Shown here one piece after another: positions 1 to 7,101 of a stretch of 41,204 nucleotides of DNA. Each line of letters begins with the position of its first letter. Positions within the stretch are counted from its first letter, which is position 1. Origin of the DNA: Gemmatimonadales bacterium. Its GTDB lineage: Bacteria > Gemmatimonadota > Gemmatimonadetes > Gemmatimonadales > JACORV01. The translations under genes were made by a program, and so were the position numbers. Where the stretch lies: positions 1 to 41,204 of the forward strand of contig DATJUT010000004.1 in assembly GCA_035502185.1 (NCBI GenBank), in the 5' to 3' direction. A model generated the notes under the pieces. That model was not told the origin of the DNA, ran no database searches, and saw only the letters and a program-made list of their open reading frames with translations.

Positions 1-1
1 G

Positions 2-559
2 GAGGTGATCCGCGGCGACCGCACGATCAACACGCTGGAGAGCAGCATCGAGGAGCAGGCGTTCCAGCTCATCGCGCTGCACCAGCCCATGGCCAAGGAC
101 CTGCGGCTGATCTTCGCCGCGATCCGCATCGTGGGCGACCTCGAGCGGGTGGGCGACCACGCGGGCAACATCGCGCAGTGCGCCGAGCGGCTCGCGGCCT
201 ACCCGCACATCGTGCCGCAACCCGAGATCGTGGAGATGGCGCGGCTCTCGCGGCAGATGCTCGCGGACGCGCTCTCGGCGTTCGTCCGGGGCGACGCGCC
301 GCTGGCGCGCGAGGTGTGCCGCCGCGACGACGCGGTGGACGCGCTGAACGATTCCGTGTTCCGGATCCTGCTCACGCATATGATGGAGGATCAACGGGTT
401 ATCAAGCCCGGGATGGAGCTGATCCTGGTGAGCCGGAATCTCGAGCGGGTGGCGGACCTCGCGACGAACGTCGCCGAGGACGTAGTATTCCTGGAGGAAG
501 GCAAGACCATCAAGCACCACGCGGAGGACGAGCGGCCAGCGCCGGACGCCGCTTCATGA
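2..559 (+). CDS. phoU: Phosphate-specific transport regulator PhoU, 5'-truncated
   Basis: The reading frame is open to the left edge, so the start lies outside the window; the GTG at 5 is internal. What remains is 185 residues of a protein that is usually about 220. It shows the two repeated helical-bundle signatures of PhoU, DLERVGDHAGNIAQ near residue 50 and NLERVADLATNVAED near residue 150, whose acidic residues bind metal clusters in known PhoU structures. PhoU is a cytoplasmic protein that links the PstSCAB phosphate transporter to the PhoR kinase and keeps the Pho regulon off when phosphate is plentiful. The downstream kinase-like gene starts 7 bases after the stop, suggesting co-transcription, and the group ends with a Ppx/GppA phosphatase. 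A phosphate/polyphosphate theme is therefore likely. The pst genes would be expected upstream. Confidence 0.93.
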   Translation, partial: EVIRGDRTINTLESSIEEQAFQLIALHQPMAKDLRLIFAAIRIVGDLERVGDHAGNIAQCAERLAAYPHIVPQPEIVEMARLSRQMLADALSAFVRGDAPLAREVCRRDDAVDALNDSVFRILLTHMMEDQRVIKPGMELILVSRNLERVADLATNVAEDVVFLEEGKTIKHHAEDERPAPDAAS

Positions 560-566
560 AGGGTGC

Positions 567-1292
567 ATGGGCATTCACGATTCGCACGACTATCCGGGGC
601 GGCTGATCGTCGTCGAGGGCATCGACGGGTCGGGCAAGTCCACCCAGCTGTCCCTGCTCCAGACTTTCCTGGTGTCGGAAGGCTACGACGTGTCGTTCAC
701 GGAATGGAACTCCAGCCCGATCGTGAAGGACACCACCAGGCGCGGCAAGAAGAAGAACCTGTTCTCTCCGACCACGTTCTCGCTCATCCACGCCACCGAC
801 TTCGCGGACCGGCACGAGCGCTCGATCCTGCCGCCGCTCCAGGCGGGGCTGATCGTGTTGGCCGACCGCTACGCCTACACGGCGTTCGCGCGCGACGTGG
901 CCCGCGGCTGCGACCCGGCGTGGGTCCGCGGCCTGTACCAGTTCGCCACGCGGCCCGACCTGGCGCTGTACTTCAGGGTGGACATCGACACCGCGGTGGC
1001 GCGGATCACCGGCGGCCGCATCCAGCTCAAGTTCCACGAGGCGGGGATGGACCTGGGGCTCTCGCCCGACCCGATCACCTCGTTCCGCGTCTTCCAGACC
1101 CGGGTGATCGAGCAGTACGACCGTGTCGCGGAGGAGTTCGATCTCACCGTCCTCGACGGGAGCCGATCGGTGGTCGAGCAGCAGCGCGAGATGCGCCGCC
1201 TCGTGAAGCCGATCCTGAAGGGCCTGCGCCGCGCGCACGCGCCGCGCTCGGCCCCGGCCGCGGTCGCGCCGGCCGCCCCCGCAGTCCGGTGA
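567..1292 (+). CDS. Thymidylate kinase-like P-loop protein (copy 1)
   Basis: This 241-residue protein has the thymidylate kinase fold signature: an intact Walker A motif GIDGSGKST at residues 18-26 and the DRY-type motif LADRYAYTAFARD near residue 100. Thymidylate kinase phosphorylates dTMP to dTDP in the cytoplasm. The region that should be the LID is unusual: it reads FHEAGMDLGLSPD, a motif shared with the next gene rather than with ordinary Tmk, and the C-terminal 25 residues are an Ala/Pro-rich tail. ATG at 567 is used, with a weak GAAGGG upstream. The gene lies between phoU and a Ppx-type phosphatase and is followed 7 bases later by a paralogue. It may be a real dTMP kinase, or a relative recruited to polyphosphate or phosphate metabolism; sequence alone does not decide. 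Confidence 0.82.
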   Translation: MGIHDSHDYPGRLIVVEGIDGSGKSTQLSLLQTFLVSEGYDVSFTEWNSSPIVKDTTRRGKKKNLFSPTTFSLIHATDFADRHERSILPPLQAGLIVLADRYAYTAFARDVARGCDPAWVRGLYQFATRPDLALYFRVDIDTAVARITGGRIQLKFHEAGMDLGLSPDPITSFRVFQTRVIEQYDRVAEEFDLTVLDGSRSVVEQQREMRRLVKPILKGLRRAHAPRSAPAAVAPAAPAVR

Positions 1293-1299
1293 CCCGGCC

Positions 1300-2031
1300 G
1301 TGATGATGGACGCCCGCTTCTACGGCTCCGGGCTCGCCAAGCTCGAGATTCCCCCCGATCTGCCGGGCAACCTCATCGTGGTCGAGGGCGCCGACGGGGT
1401 CGGGCGCTCGACCCACATCGAGCTGCTGCAGGGCTGGCTCGAGGGCCAGGGCTTCGCGGTCTCCTCCACCGGCCTGGTGCGCTCGGCGCTGACCCGGCGG
1501 GGCATCGAGTCGGCGAAGGAGGGGCACTCCTTCGACCGCACGACGATGGCGCTGTTCTACGCCACGGACCTCGCCGACCGGATCGAGCACGAGATCGTGC
1601 CGGCGCTCCGGAGCGGATTCGTGGTGCTGGCCGACCGCTACGTGTACACCACCATCGCGCGCGGCGCGACCCGCGGCCTCGACCGCGAGTGGCTGGCGCG
1701 GATGTACGGCTTCGCCCTGATCCCGCGGCGCGTGTTCTTCCTGCGCCTCGATCCGGACGAGCTGATCCGCCGCACCCTGCGGCGCGGCGGGGAGCTGGAC
1801 TACTGGGAGGCCGGCCGCGACATCGGGCTGGCGCCCGACCTGTACAGCTCGTTCCGGAAGTACCAGCGCCTGATGCTCGAGGAATTCGACCGGATGGCGG
1901 TCCAGTACGACTTCACGACCATCGACGCCTCCCGGTCGGTGGAGGACGTCCAGGCCGAGCTGCGCCGCGAAGTCGCCAATCTGCTCGATCCCTCGCTGCT
2001 CACCCCCACGGTCGATGTCTCCGACGACTGA
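1300..2031 (+). CDS. Thymidylate kinase-like protein with altered Walker A (copy 2)
   Basis: A 243-residue paralogue of the preceding gene. It keeps the overall Tmk-like layout, including LADRYVYTTIARG and the shared WEAGRDIGLAPD motif, but its P-loop reads GADGVGRST. The invariant Lys of Walker A is Arg36 (codon CGC at 1405-1407). In most P-loop kinases this Lys contacts the nucleotide phosphates and its loss cripples catalysis, so this copy may be a regulatory or partner subunit of copy 1, or use a different mechanism. The reading frame is intact and shows no sign of decay. GTG at 1300 is followed by ATG at 1303 and 1306, any of which may be the start. The 3' end overlaps the phosphatase gene by 17 bases, implying translational coupling. 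Confidence 0.78.
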   Translation: MMMDARFYGSGLAKLEIPPDLPGNLIVVEGADGVGRSTHIELLQGWLEGQGFAVSSTGLVRSALTRRGIESAKEGHSFDRTTMALFYATDLADRIEHEIVPALRSGFVVLADRYVYTTIARGATRGLDREWLARMYGFALIPRRVFFLRLDPDELIRRTLRRGGELDYWEAGRDIGLAPDLYSSFRKYQRLMLEEFDRMAVQYDFTTIDASRSVEDVQAELRREVANLLDPSLLTPTVDVSDD

Positions 2032-3580
2032 GCGCTTCGCCGCCATCGACGTCGGCTCCAACTCGATTCGTTGCCTGATCGCCGAGCGCGGCGAGGACGG
2101 CCACCTCCAGATCATCGACGACCTCAAGGACCAGCCGCGGCTCGCGCGCGGGCTGTCGTCCACCGGCGTGCTGGCGCCGGAGTCGATGGAGCGGGCGCTC
2201 GAGTCGCTCGGCCGGATGATCCAGGCGGCCGAGCGGCGCGGAGCCGCGCGCCTGGCGCTGGTGGCGACGGCGGCGGTGCGCGACGCGGCCAACGGCGCGG
2301 AGTTCGCCGAGCGCGTGAAGCGGGAGCTGGGCATCCCCCTCGAGGTGATCGACGGCGAGACCGAGGCGCGGCTCGCGTTCCTGTCGGTGAGCGAGCACTT
2401 CCCGATCGGCCGGGGGCGCGCGGTGGTCGCGGACATCGGCGGCGGCAGCCTCGAGCTGGTCCTCGCCGTGGGCGGGCTGGTGGATCGCGTCGTCTCGCTC
2501 CCCTTCGGCGCCGTGCGCTTGACCGAGCAGTTCCTGGCCGGCACCGCCGATGCCGGCGACGGGGTGCGGCGGCTGCGGGGCGCGGTGCGGCAGAAGCTCC
2601 GCCGCGCCGTGCCGGGCCGCGAGTGGGAAGCCGCCAAGCTGTTCGGCTCGGGCGGCACGTTCACCAACCTGGCCCGCGTCGCCGCCGCCCGGCACCGCGG
2701 CGCCGTGCCGACCGGCGGCATCCACGGGTCGTCGGTCCGGCTCCCGGAGCTGCAGCGGATCCTCGAGTGGCTCGCCGCGATGAGCGTGGAGGAACGGCGG
2801 AAGGTCCCGGGCCTCAACCCCGAGCGCGCCGACATCATCGTCGCCGGCCTCGCGGTCGCGGCGGAGGTCCTCGAGCTGTTCGACGCTCCGAAGGTCGCCG
2901 TGTCGGCGTTCGGCCTCCGCGAGGGCCTGCTGATCCACCTGTCGCGGCCGGCCCCCGAGGGCCAGGCCCCCACCCGCGCCCGGGCGCTGCGACGGTTCGC
3001 GGAGCGCTGCCACACGGACCGCCGCCACGGGGAGCAGACGGCACGGCTGGCGCGCCGGCTGTTCGACGGCCTGGGCAAGCGCCTGGGGTGCGCCCCCGGC
3101 GAGTGGGACCTGCTCGAGGCCGCGGCGCTGCTGCACGACGTGGGGCAGCTGGTCTCGTACCGCAGCCACCACAAGCACAGCTACCACCTGATCGCCCACG
3201 CGGAGTCCCTGCCGTTCACCCCGCGCGAGCGGGTGCTGATCGCGCTGGTGAGCCGCTACCACCGCAAGCGGCGCCCCAGCAAGCAGCACCTGGAGTTCGC
3301 CGCGCTGGAGCCCGAGGACCGCGCGCTGGTGCGCCGGCTGGCCGCGCTGCTGCGGATGGCCTGCGGTCTGGACCGCGGCCACGTCTCGGCGGTCGAGGCG
3401 ATGCGGCTGCGGATGATGCCGGACCGGCTGCTCGTGGACGTGGTGCCGCGGCTGGTGACGACCGACCTGAAGCTGGAGCTGTGGGGCGCGCAGCGGAAAG
3501 CCGACCTGCTCGCGAAGCTGCTCGGGCGCGAGGTGGTGGTGCGCGCCGCGCCGCTGGCGGAGTCGAAGGCGGCGTCCTAG
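2015..3580 (+). CDS. ppx: Exopolyphosphatase / pppGpp phosphohydrolase family protein with C-terminal HD domain
   Basis: A 521-residue protein of the Ppx/GppA branch of the actin-like ATPase superfamily. The N-terminal phosphate-binding loop is AIDVGSNSIRCL (residues 9-20) and the second is VADIGGGSLELVL near residue 140. A further Gly-rich loop, LFGSGGTFTNLAR, lies near residue 210. The C-terminal part carries an HD-type motif ALLHDVGQLVSY near residue 370, as in the longer Ppx proteins. The family removes terminal phosphate from polyphosphate or converts pppGpp to ppGpp in the cytoplasm. ATG at 2015 lies inside the preceding kinase-like gene. The location behind phoU supports a polyphosphate role. 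Ppx and GppA cannot be separated reliably from sequence. The gene ends one base from the convergent DUF4153-like gene. Confidence 0.88.
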   Translation: MSPTTERFAAIDVGSNSIRCLIAERGEDGHLQIIDDLKDQPRLARGLSSTGVLAPESMERALESLGRMIQAAERRGAARLALVATAAVRDAANGAEFAERVKRELGIPLEVIDGETEARLAFLSVSEHFPIGRGRAVVADIGGGSLELVLAVGGLVDRVVSLPFGAVRLTEQFLAGTADAGDGVRRLRGAVRQKLRRAVPGREWEAAKLFGSGGTFTNLARVAAARHRGAVPTGGIHGSSVRLPELQRILEWLAAMSVEERRKVPGLNPERADIIVAGLAVAAEVLELFDAPKVAVSAFGLREGLLIHLSRPAPEGQAPTRARALRRFAERCHTDRRHGEQTARLARRLFDGLGKRLGCAPGEWDLLEAAALLHDVGQLVSYRSHHKHSYHLIAHAESLPFTPRERVLIALVSRYHRKRRPSKQHLEFAALEPEDRALVRRLAALLRMACGLDRGHVSAVEAMRLRMMPDRLLVDVVPRLVTTDLKLELWGAQRKADLLAKLLGREVVVRAAPLAESKAAS

Positions 3581-3581
3581 C

Positions 3582-5387
3582 CTAGCGGCCCGGCTTCAGC
3601 TTCAGCAGCACGACGCCCTGGACGTCCCTCACGACCGGCCCGGCCGGGCCGGCGTACCCGTTCACGCTGCGCAGCACCGCCACGGCCCTTGCCCGCGCGT
3701 TCTCGGCCCCGAATCGCAGCGCCGTCGCGGGCAGCACGCTCCCCCGCGCGCCGGCCGTGCGGCCGCGGCTCAGCACCGAGTCGAGCGGCACGTCCAGCAG
3801 CACCTGCCCGGCCCGCACGATGCGCACGCTCGGCGCGCGGCGCAGCAGCAACGCCACCGGGGCGCCGTCCGGCGCCGGCGGCGGCGAGGTGCGGATCACG
3901 AGGAGCAGGTCGTAGCCGGCGAGCGACGTCGGCTCGCCGTCGTCGCTGGTGAAGGCGAAATACCGCCCGGCGCTCCCTGTCTCGCCCCCGCGGGACGCGT
4001 AGGTGACGCCCAGCGCCTCGACGATCGAGCGGGCCCGGCCCTCGGGGTCGGCGTCGCTCCGCTCGGCCGGCCCGATGACCCGGGTCGCGAACGAATCGCC
4101 GAGCACCGGCACCAGCGCCCGGCTCCCGTGCGTCGCGACCAGGTAGCGGACGCCCCCCGACAGCGCCTTCCGGTCGTCCACGGAGAAGTCGGCGGCGGCG
4201 CGCCGGAGGTGCCCCTCCACCAGGACCCCGCGGGCCGCGAGCAGGTCCCGGACCCGGCCGGCCTGGCTCCGCCGCGACACCGAGTACGCGCCCCAGGGAC
4301 CCGCGAAGGCCAGCAGCGCGACCGCGCAAAGCGACGCCGGGATGATCCGGATCCGCTGCGCGCGCGTGACGCCATAGTACAACGCGATCGCGCCCAGCCA
4401 CACCGAGAGCACGAGGAGGAAATAGCGCGGCTCGGTGAAGCCGTACTGGTGGACGCGCTGGTAGACCGCCAGCCACAGCATCGCGACCGCGGGCAGCATC
4501 CCGAGCCAGAAGGCGCGGGCGAACCCCGCGATCCACCCCTGCTCCTCCCGCACGGCCAGGGGATGCACGAGCAGCAGCGCGAGGATGCCCGCGCCCGCCA
4601 CCCCCGACACCAGGTAGCCGATCCAGCCGCTGGGCCAGTCCCACGAGACCACGACCCTGGCGAAGTACAGCGTCAGGATCACCAGGTACACGGTCACCAG
4701 GGGCACCAGCGTGTACTGCGCGAACACCCGGAGGATCGCCGGATACTCGGGCGACTCCTCCAGCGCGTCGAGATCGCCGGGGACGCCGCCCAGGAAGAAC
4801 CAGGTGTTGAACACGAACGCGCACAGGACCCAGACGCGGAAGTACGCCGTGCGCGGCAGCTCCACGCCGAACAGCTTGTCGAGCGCCGCCAGCGCGAGCG
4901 CCAGTCCCAGGAACAGCGTGGCCGAGGAGACGACCGCCGCCAGGAATCGCGTGAACAGGATCCGGTTGTACTGCCAGAAGGCGTTCGGGAGGCCGCGACC
5001 GACGAACGGCGCGACCGCGACCAGCAGGTGGAACGCCACGCTCAGCTCGGCGTAGCGTGCGAACTGGACCGGCTTCGACCAGCCGTCCCAGGAGGCGTGC
5101 ACGGCCGCCAGCGCCGCCAGGCCGGCGAGGGCGAGCGCCACCCGCGTCGCCCGCGACCGGGCCCGCTCGGCGAGCAGGGCCGTGGCGGTGCACAGTGGAA
5201 GCCCGAGCGTCGCCGCGGCCAGCAGCCGGTCGCGCAGCCAGCCGGGCCCCACGTCCTCGCTGACGAGGATGGCGGCCGCCGCGGCCGCGACCCCGCACGC
5301 GACCACGAGCGGGAAGCGGCGGAGCGTCGCCTGCGCCTGGGCGAGCACCGTCCCGAGGGACGGCAGCCGCAGGCGGGCGCCGGGCAC
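3582..5387 (-). CDS. DUF4153-like polytopic membrane protein
   Basis: A 601-residue protein with about 11 predicted hydrophobic helices in residues 15-370, followed by a soluble C-terminal region of about 230 residues. The conserved-looking stretch FWQYNRILFTRFLAAVV after helix 4 resembles DUF4153 proteins, a family of inner-membrane proteins without a defined function. GTG at 5387 is chosen because it is the first start after the stop codon of deoC (5399) and because upstream in-frame sequence is a shadow of deoC. The gap to deoC is only 11 bases, so it is probably the last gene of the microcompartment operon. No link between DUF4153 and microcompartments is known to me, so co-transcription may not mean a shared role. 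The start could also be the downstream TTG/GTG codons before the first helix. Confidence 0.72.
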   Translation of the reverse strand: MPGARLRLPSLGTVLAQAQATLRRFPLVVACGVAAAAAAILVSEDVGPGWLRDRLLAAATLGLPLCTATALLAERARSRATRVALALAGLAALAAVHASWDGWSKPVQFARYAELSVAFHLLVAVAPFVGRGLPNAFWQYNRILFTRFLAAVVSSATLFLGLALALAALDKLFGVELPRTAYFRVWVLCAFVFNTWFFLGGVPGDLDALEESPEYPAILRVFAQYTLVPLVTVYLVILTLYFARVVVSWDWPSGWIGYLVSGVAGAGILALLLVHPLAVREEQGWIAGFARAFWLGMLPAVAMLWLAVYQRVHQYGFTEPRYFLLVLSVWLGAIALYYGVTRAQRIRIIPASLCAVALLAFAGPWGAYSVSRRSQAGRVRDLLAARGVLVEGHLRRAAADFSVDDRKALSGGVRYLVATHGSRALVPVLGDSFATRVIGPAERSDADPEGRARSIVEALGVTYASRGGETGSAGRYFAFTSDDGEPTSLAGYDLLLVIRTSPPPAPDGAPVALLLRRAPSVRIVRAGQVLLDVPLDSVLSRGRTAGARGSVLPATALRFGAENARARAVAVLRSVNGYAGPAGPVVRDVQGVVLLKLKPGR

Positions 5388-5398
5388 CGCCCCGGCGG

Positions 5399-6364
5399 TC
5401 AGTAGGGCTGGCCTCCGGCCGGCGCCGCGCAGCTGCCGCTCCGGCACGACGCCGCGTGCGCCTGCGGCTGCTTCAGCAGCTCGGCCAGCGAGAGCGGCGC
5501 GGGTCCCAGGCACCCGACGAAGCTGACGCCGCTCGACGTGCCGATCCGGCTCGCGCCCGCGGCGATCATCGCGAACGCCGACGCGCAGTCCCGCACGCCG
5601 CCGGCCGCCTTGACGCCGAGGTCGTCGCCGACGGTGAGCCGCATCAGCCGCACGGCGTCCGCCGTGGCCCCTCCCGCCGGGTGGAAGCCCGTGGACGTCT
5701 TCACGAAGTGCGCGCCCGCGAGCCTCGCGACCGCGGACGCCTTCACGATGTCCTCGGGCGCCAGCACGGCGCTCTCGATGATGACCTTCACCAGCGCGCC
5801 ACCGCCCCGGCGGCCGCAGGCCTCCACCACCGCGCGGATGTCGTCCTCGACGTACCCCCACTCGCCGCCCTTGATGTGCCCGATCGCGGCCACCATGTCC
5901 ACCTCGGCCGCGCCCCGGGACACGGCTTCCGCGGCCTCCGCCGCCTTCGTCTCCGGGGTGGTGGCGCCCAGCGGGAAGCCGCACACGCTCGCCACCGCCA
6001 CGCTCGTGCCCGCCAACTCGCGCGCGCACAGGTCCACCCACGCCGGATTGATGCACACCGCGGCGAAGCGGTGCTCGCGCGCCTCCGCGCAGAGCTTCAG
6101 GATGTCGGCGCGCGTCGCCTCGGCCTTGAGCAGCGTGTGGTCCACGAAGTCGGCGACCCGCCGCGGACCCGCCGCGGGCGTCCACGCCGCCAGCTGCACC
6201 TGCGGCCCGCGCCACGCGATGTCCTCCAGCGGCCTCCCCGTTCCCGCCGGCGCCCCGGGAGCCGCGGCCACGGCGGGACCCCGCGGCCCGGCCGCACCGT
6301 GCGCGCTGCGCAGCACGCGGCGCACCACGTCCGCCGCCAGCTGGTCAAGCTCGGTGTCGTTCAT
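5399..6364 (-). CDS. deoC: Deoxyribose-phosphate aldolase with N-terminal encapsulation-peptide-like extension
   Basis: A 321-residue class I aldolase of the DeoC family, which cleaves 2-deoxyribose-5-phosphate to glyceraldehyde-3-phosphate and acetaldehyde. The catalytic core runs from about residue 68 to 300 and contains VDHTLLK, the Schiff-base Lys222 in VKTSTGFHPAGG, Lys252 in VKAAGGVRD, and an Asp at about 156. Bacterial DeoC is usually 220-260 residues. The excess here is an N-terminal segment: residues 3-20 (DTELDQLAADVVRRVLRS) form an amphipathic helix, followed by an Ala/Gly/Pro-rich linker to about residue 65. This is the form of an encapsulation peptide that targets cargo to bacterial microcompartments. 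The tail holds two Cys (SCRSGSC). ATG at 6364 overlaps the stop of the upstream vertex-protein gene as ATGA, implying translational coupling. Confidence 0.93.
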   Translation of the reverse strand: MNDTELDQLAADVVRRVLRSAHGAAGPRGPAVAAAPGAPAGTGRPLEDIAWRGPQVQLAAWTPAAGPRRVADFVDHTLLKAEATRADILKLCAEAREHRFAAVCINPAWVDLCARELAGTSVAVASVCGFPLGATTPETKAAEAAEAVSRGAAEVDMVAAIGHIKGGEWGYVEDDIRAVVEACGRRGGGALVKVIIESAVLAPEDIVKASAVARLAGAHFVKTSTGFHPAGGATADAVRLMRLTVGDDLGVKAAGGVRDCASAFAMIAAGASRIGTSSGVSFVGCLGPAPLSLAELLKQPQAHAASCRSGSCAAPAGGQPY

Positions 6365-6630
6365 AGCACCCGCTTTCCGCCGATGTCCACGCGATCCAGC
6401 ACGCCCACGATCACGGCCTGCACGGGGATCCAGGGATCGTCGAAGATCTTCCGCGCCGAGGACCCCTCCTGCACCACCAGCACCCGGTCGCCGACGCCGG
6501 CATCCACCACGTCGAGCGCGATCACCTCCGCGCCCTCCGGCTCGAGGTCGAGCGCGAGCCGCCGCACCAGGAGGAGCTTCTTGCCCTCCAGGCGCTCGTT
6601 CTTGTGGGTGCTGACCACGTCGCCGACCAC
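6361..6630 (-). CDS. EutN/CcmL-type microcompartment vertex protein (BMC-P), copy 1
   Basis: An 89-residue protein of the EutN/CcmL family (pentamers that cap the vertices of microcompartment shells). It reads VGDVVSTHKNERLEGKKLLL at the start, followed by the beta-barrel body with VVDAGVGDRVLVVQEGSSAR and a C-terminal VIVGVLDRVDI, all typical of the family. The GTG at 6630 is the first standard start, but homology suggests translation begins 5 codons upstream at CTG 6645, giving an N-terminus of LFLATVVGDVV that matches the usual M-x-L-A-x-V-V-G of the family; a GGGGGTGGA sequence lies just upstream of that CTG. The gene overlaps deoC by 4 bases. No hexamer-forming BMC-H gene is in the window, so the rest of the shell must be encoded elsewhere. 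Confidence 0.9.
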   Translation of the reverse strand: MVGDVVSTHKNERLEGKKLLLVRRLALDLEPEGAEVIALDVVDAGVGDRVLVVQEGSSARKIFDDPWIPVQAVIVGVLDRVDIGGKRVL

Positions 6631-6666
6631 GGTCGCGAGAAACAGGGTTCCACCCCCGACGCCGGC

Positions 6667-6722
6667 GTGAGAGAAGAGGGGTGAGAGTTGAACCTCTCAC
6701 TTCTCACCCCTCACGTCTCACT
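6667..6722. repeat. GTGAG-rich repeat with 21-bp imperfect inverted repeat
   Basis: The 70-base gap between the two vertex-protein genes is built from GTGAG units. Positions 6667-6687 and 6694-6714 form an inverted repeat that matches at 16 of 21 positions around a 6-base centre (TTGAAC), with a perfect 7-bp inner stem GTGAGAG/CTCTCAC. On the minus strand the repeat begins at the TGA stop codon of vertex copy 2. It could act as a partial terminator or as an RNA-stability hairpin within the operon, but there is no T-tract. The same unit recurs at 29041-29118. Confidence 0.7.
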
Positions 6723-6984
6723 TCAGGTCGACTCTCTCCACTTTCCCCACCACCGCCGCATCCACCGCAACATCCAGCTTCCACAGCGCGATCGACGCTT
6801 CCCGCGCCGTGATGTAGTAGCACAGCTCGCCCGGACCGAGGCCGAACGTGTCGGCCGCCACCACCGGCGCGCCGCGGTCCTTCCCCGACGCGTCCACCGG
6901 CTGGAGCCACTGCAGCGGTATGGCCGCGAGCGTATCCTGCTTCACGGTGGAAACGACCCGCCCCACGATGCGCGCCAGATACAA
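6718..6984 (-). CDS. EutN/CcmL-type microcompartment vertex protein (BMC-P), copy 2
   Basis: An 88-residue EutN/CcmL family protein beginning YLARIVGRVVSTVKQDTL and ending VGKVERVDLK. The middle has a Gly-rich loop, TFGLGPGELCYYITARE. TTG at 6984 is chosen: it is preceded by GAGG at a 9-base spacing and gives the family's usual N-terminus. The frame is open further upstream, but that extension is low-complexity and unlike the family. It differs clearly from copy 1, so the pair is not a recent duplication; many microcompartment loci carry several distinct vertex proteins. The stop codon at 6718-6720 marks the start of a GTGAG-rich repeat that separates it from copy 1. Confidence 0.87.
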   Translation of the reverse strand: MYLARIVGRVVSTVKQDTLAAIPLQWLQPVDASGKDRGAPVVAADTFGLGPGELCYYITAREASIALWKLDVAVDAAVVGKVERVDLK

Positions 6985-7101
6985 GAGTTCGGGCCTCGTC
7001 TGTCCTGAGTTCTCAGTACTCGAGTCTCGCAACCACTCGCAACTTGCCGTTTCGCAACTGATCCGCACTCCGACCGCTCCCCGCTGTCTACTGCGAAGAG
7101 G
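6985..7101 (-). promoter_or_regulatory. Possible control region of the microcompartment operon
   Basis: This 117-base gap has lower GC than its surroundings. It contains three direct copies of TCGCAAC (7027-7033, 7037-7043 and 7052-7058; GTTGCGA on the coding strand) spaced 10 and 15 bases apart, and next to them CTGAG/CTCAG inverted motifs around 7005-7026. Such clustered short repeats could be operator sites or remnants of a repeat element. I see no convincing promoter hexamers. GAGG near its downstream end is the ribosome binding site of vertex copy 2. Confidence 0.35.

Noticed and set aside
1300-2031. Second kinase-like copy as a pseudogene
   Set aside because: The frame is full length, with normal codon use and conserved motifs apart from the P-loop Lys, so it is more likely a functional, altered paralogue.
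5399-6700. DeoC starting at an upstream codon near 6700
   Set aside because: The extension is an out-of-frame reading of the vertex-protein gene. ATG 6364 overlaps that gene's stop as ATGA and begins the targeting-peptide helix.
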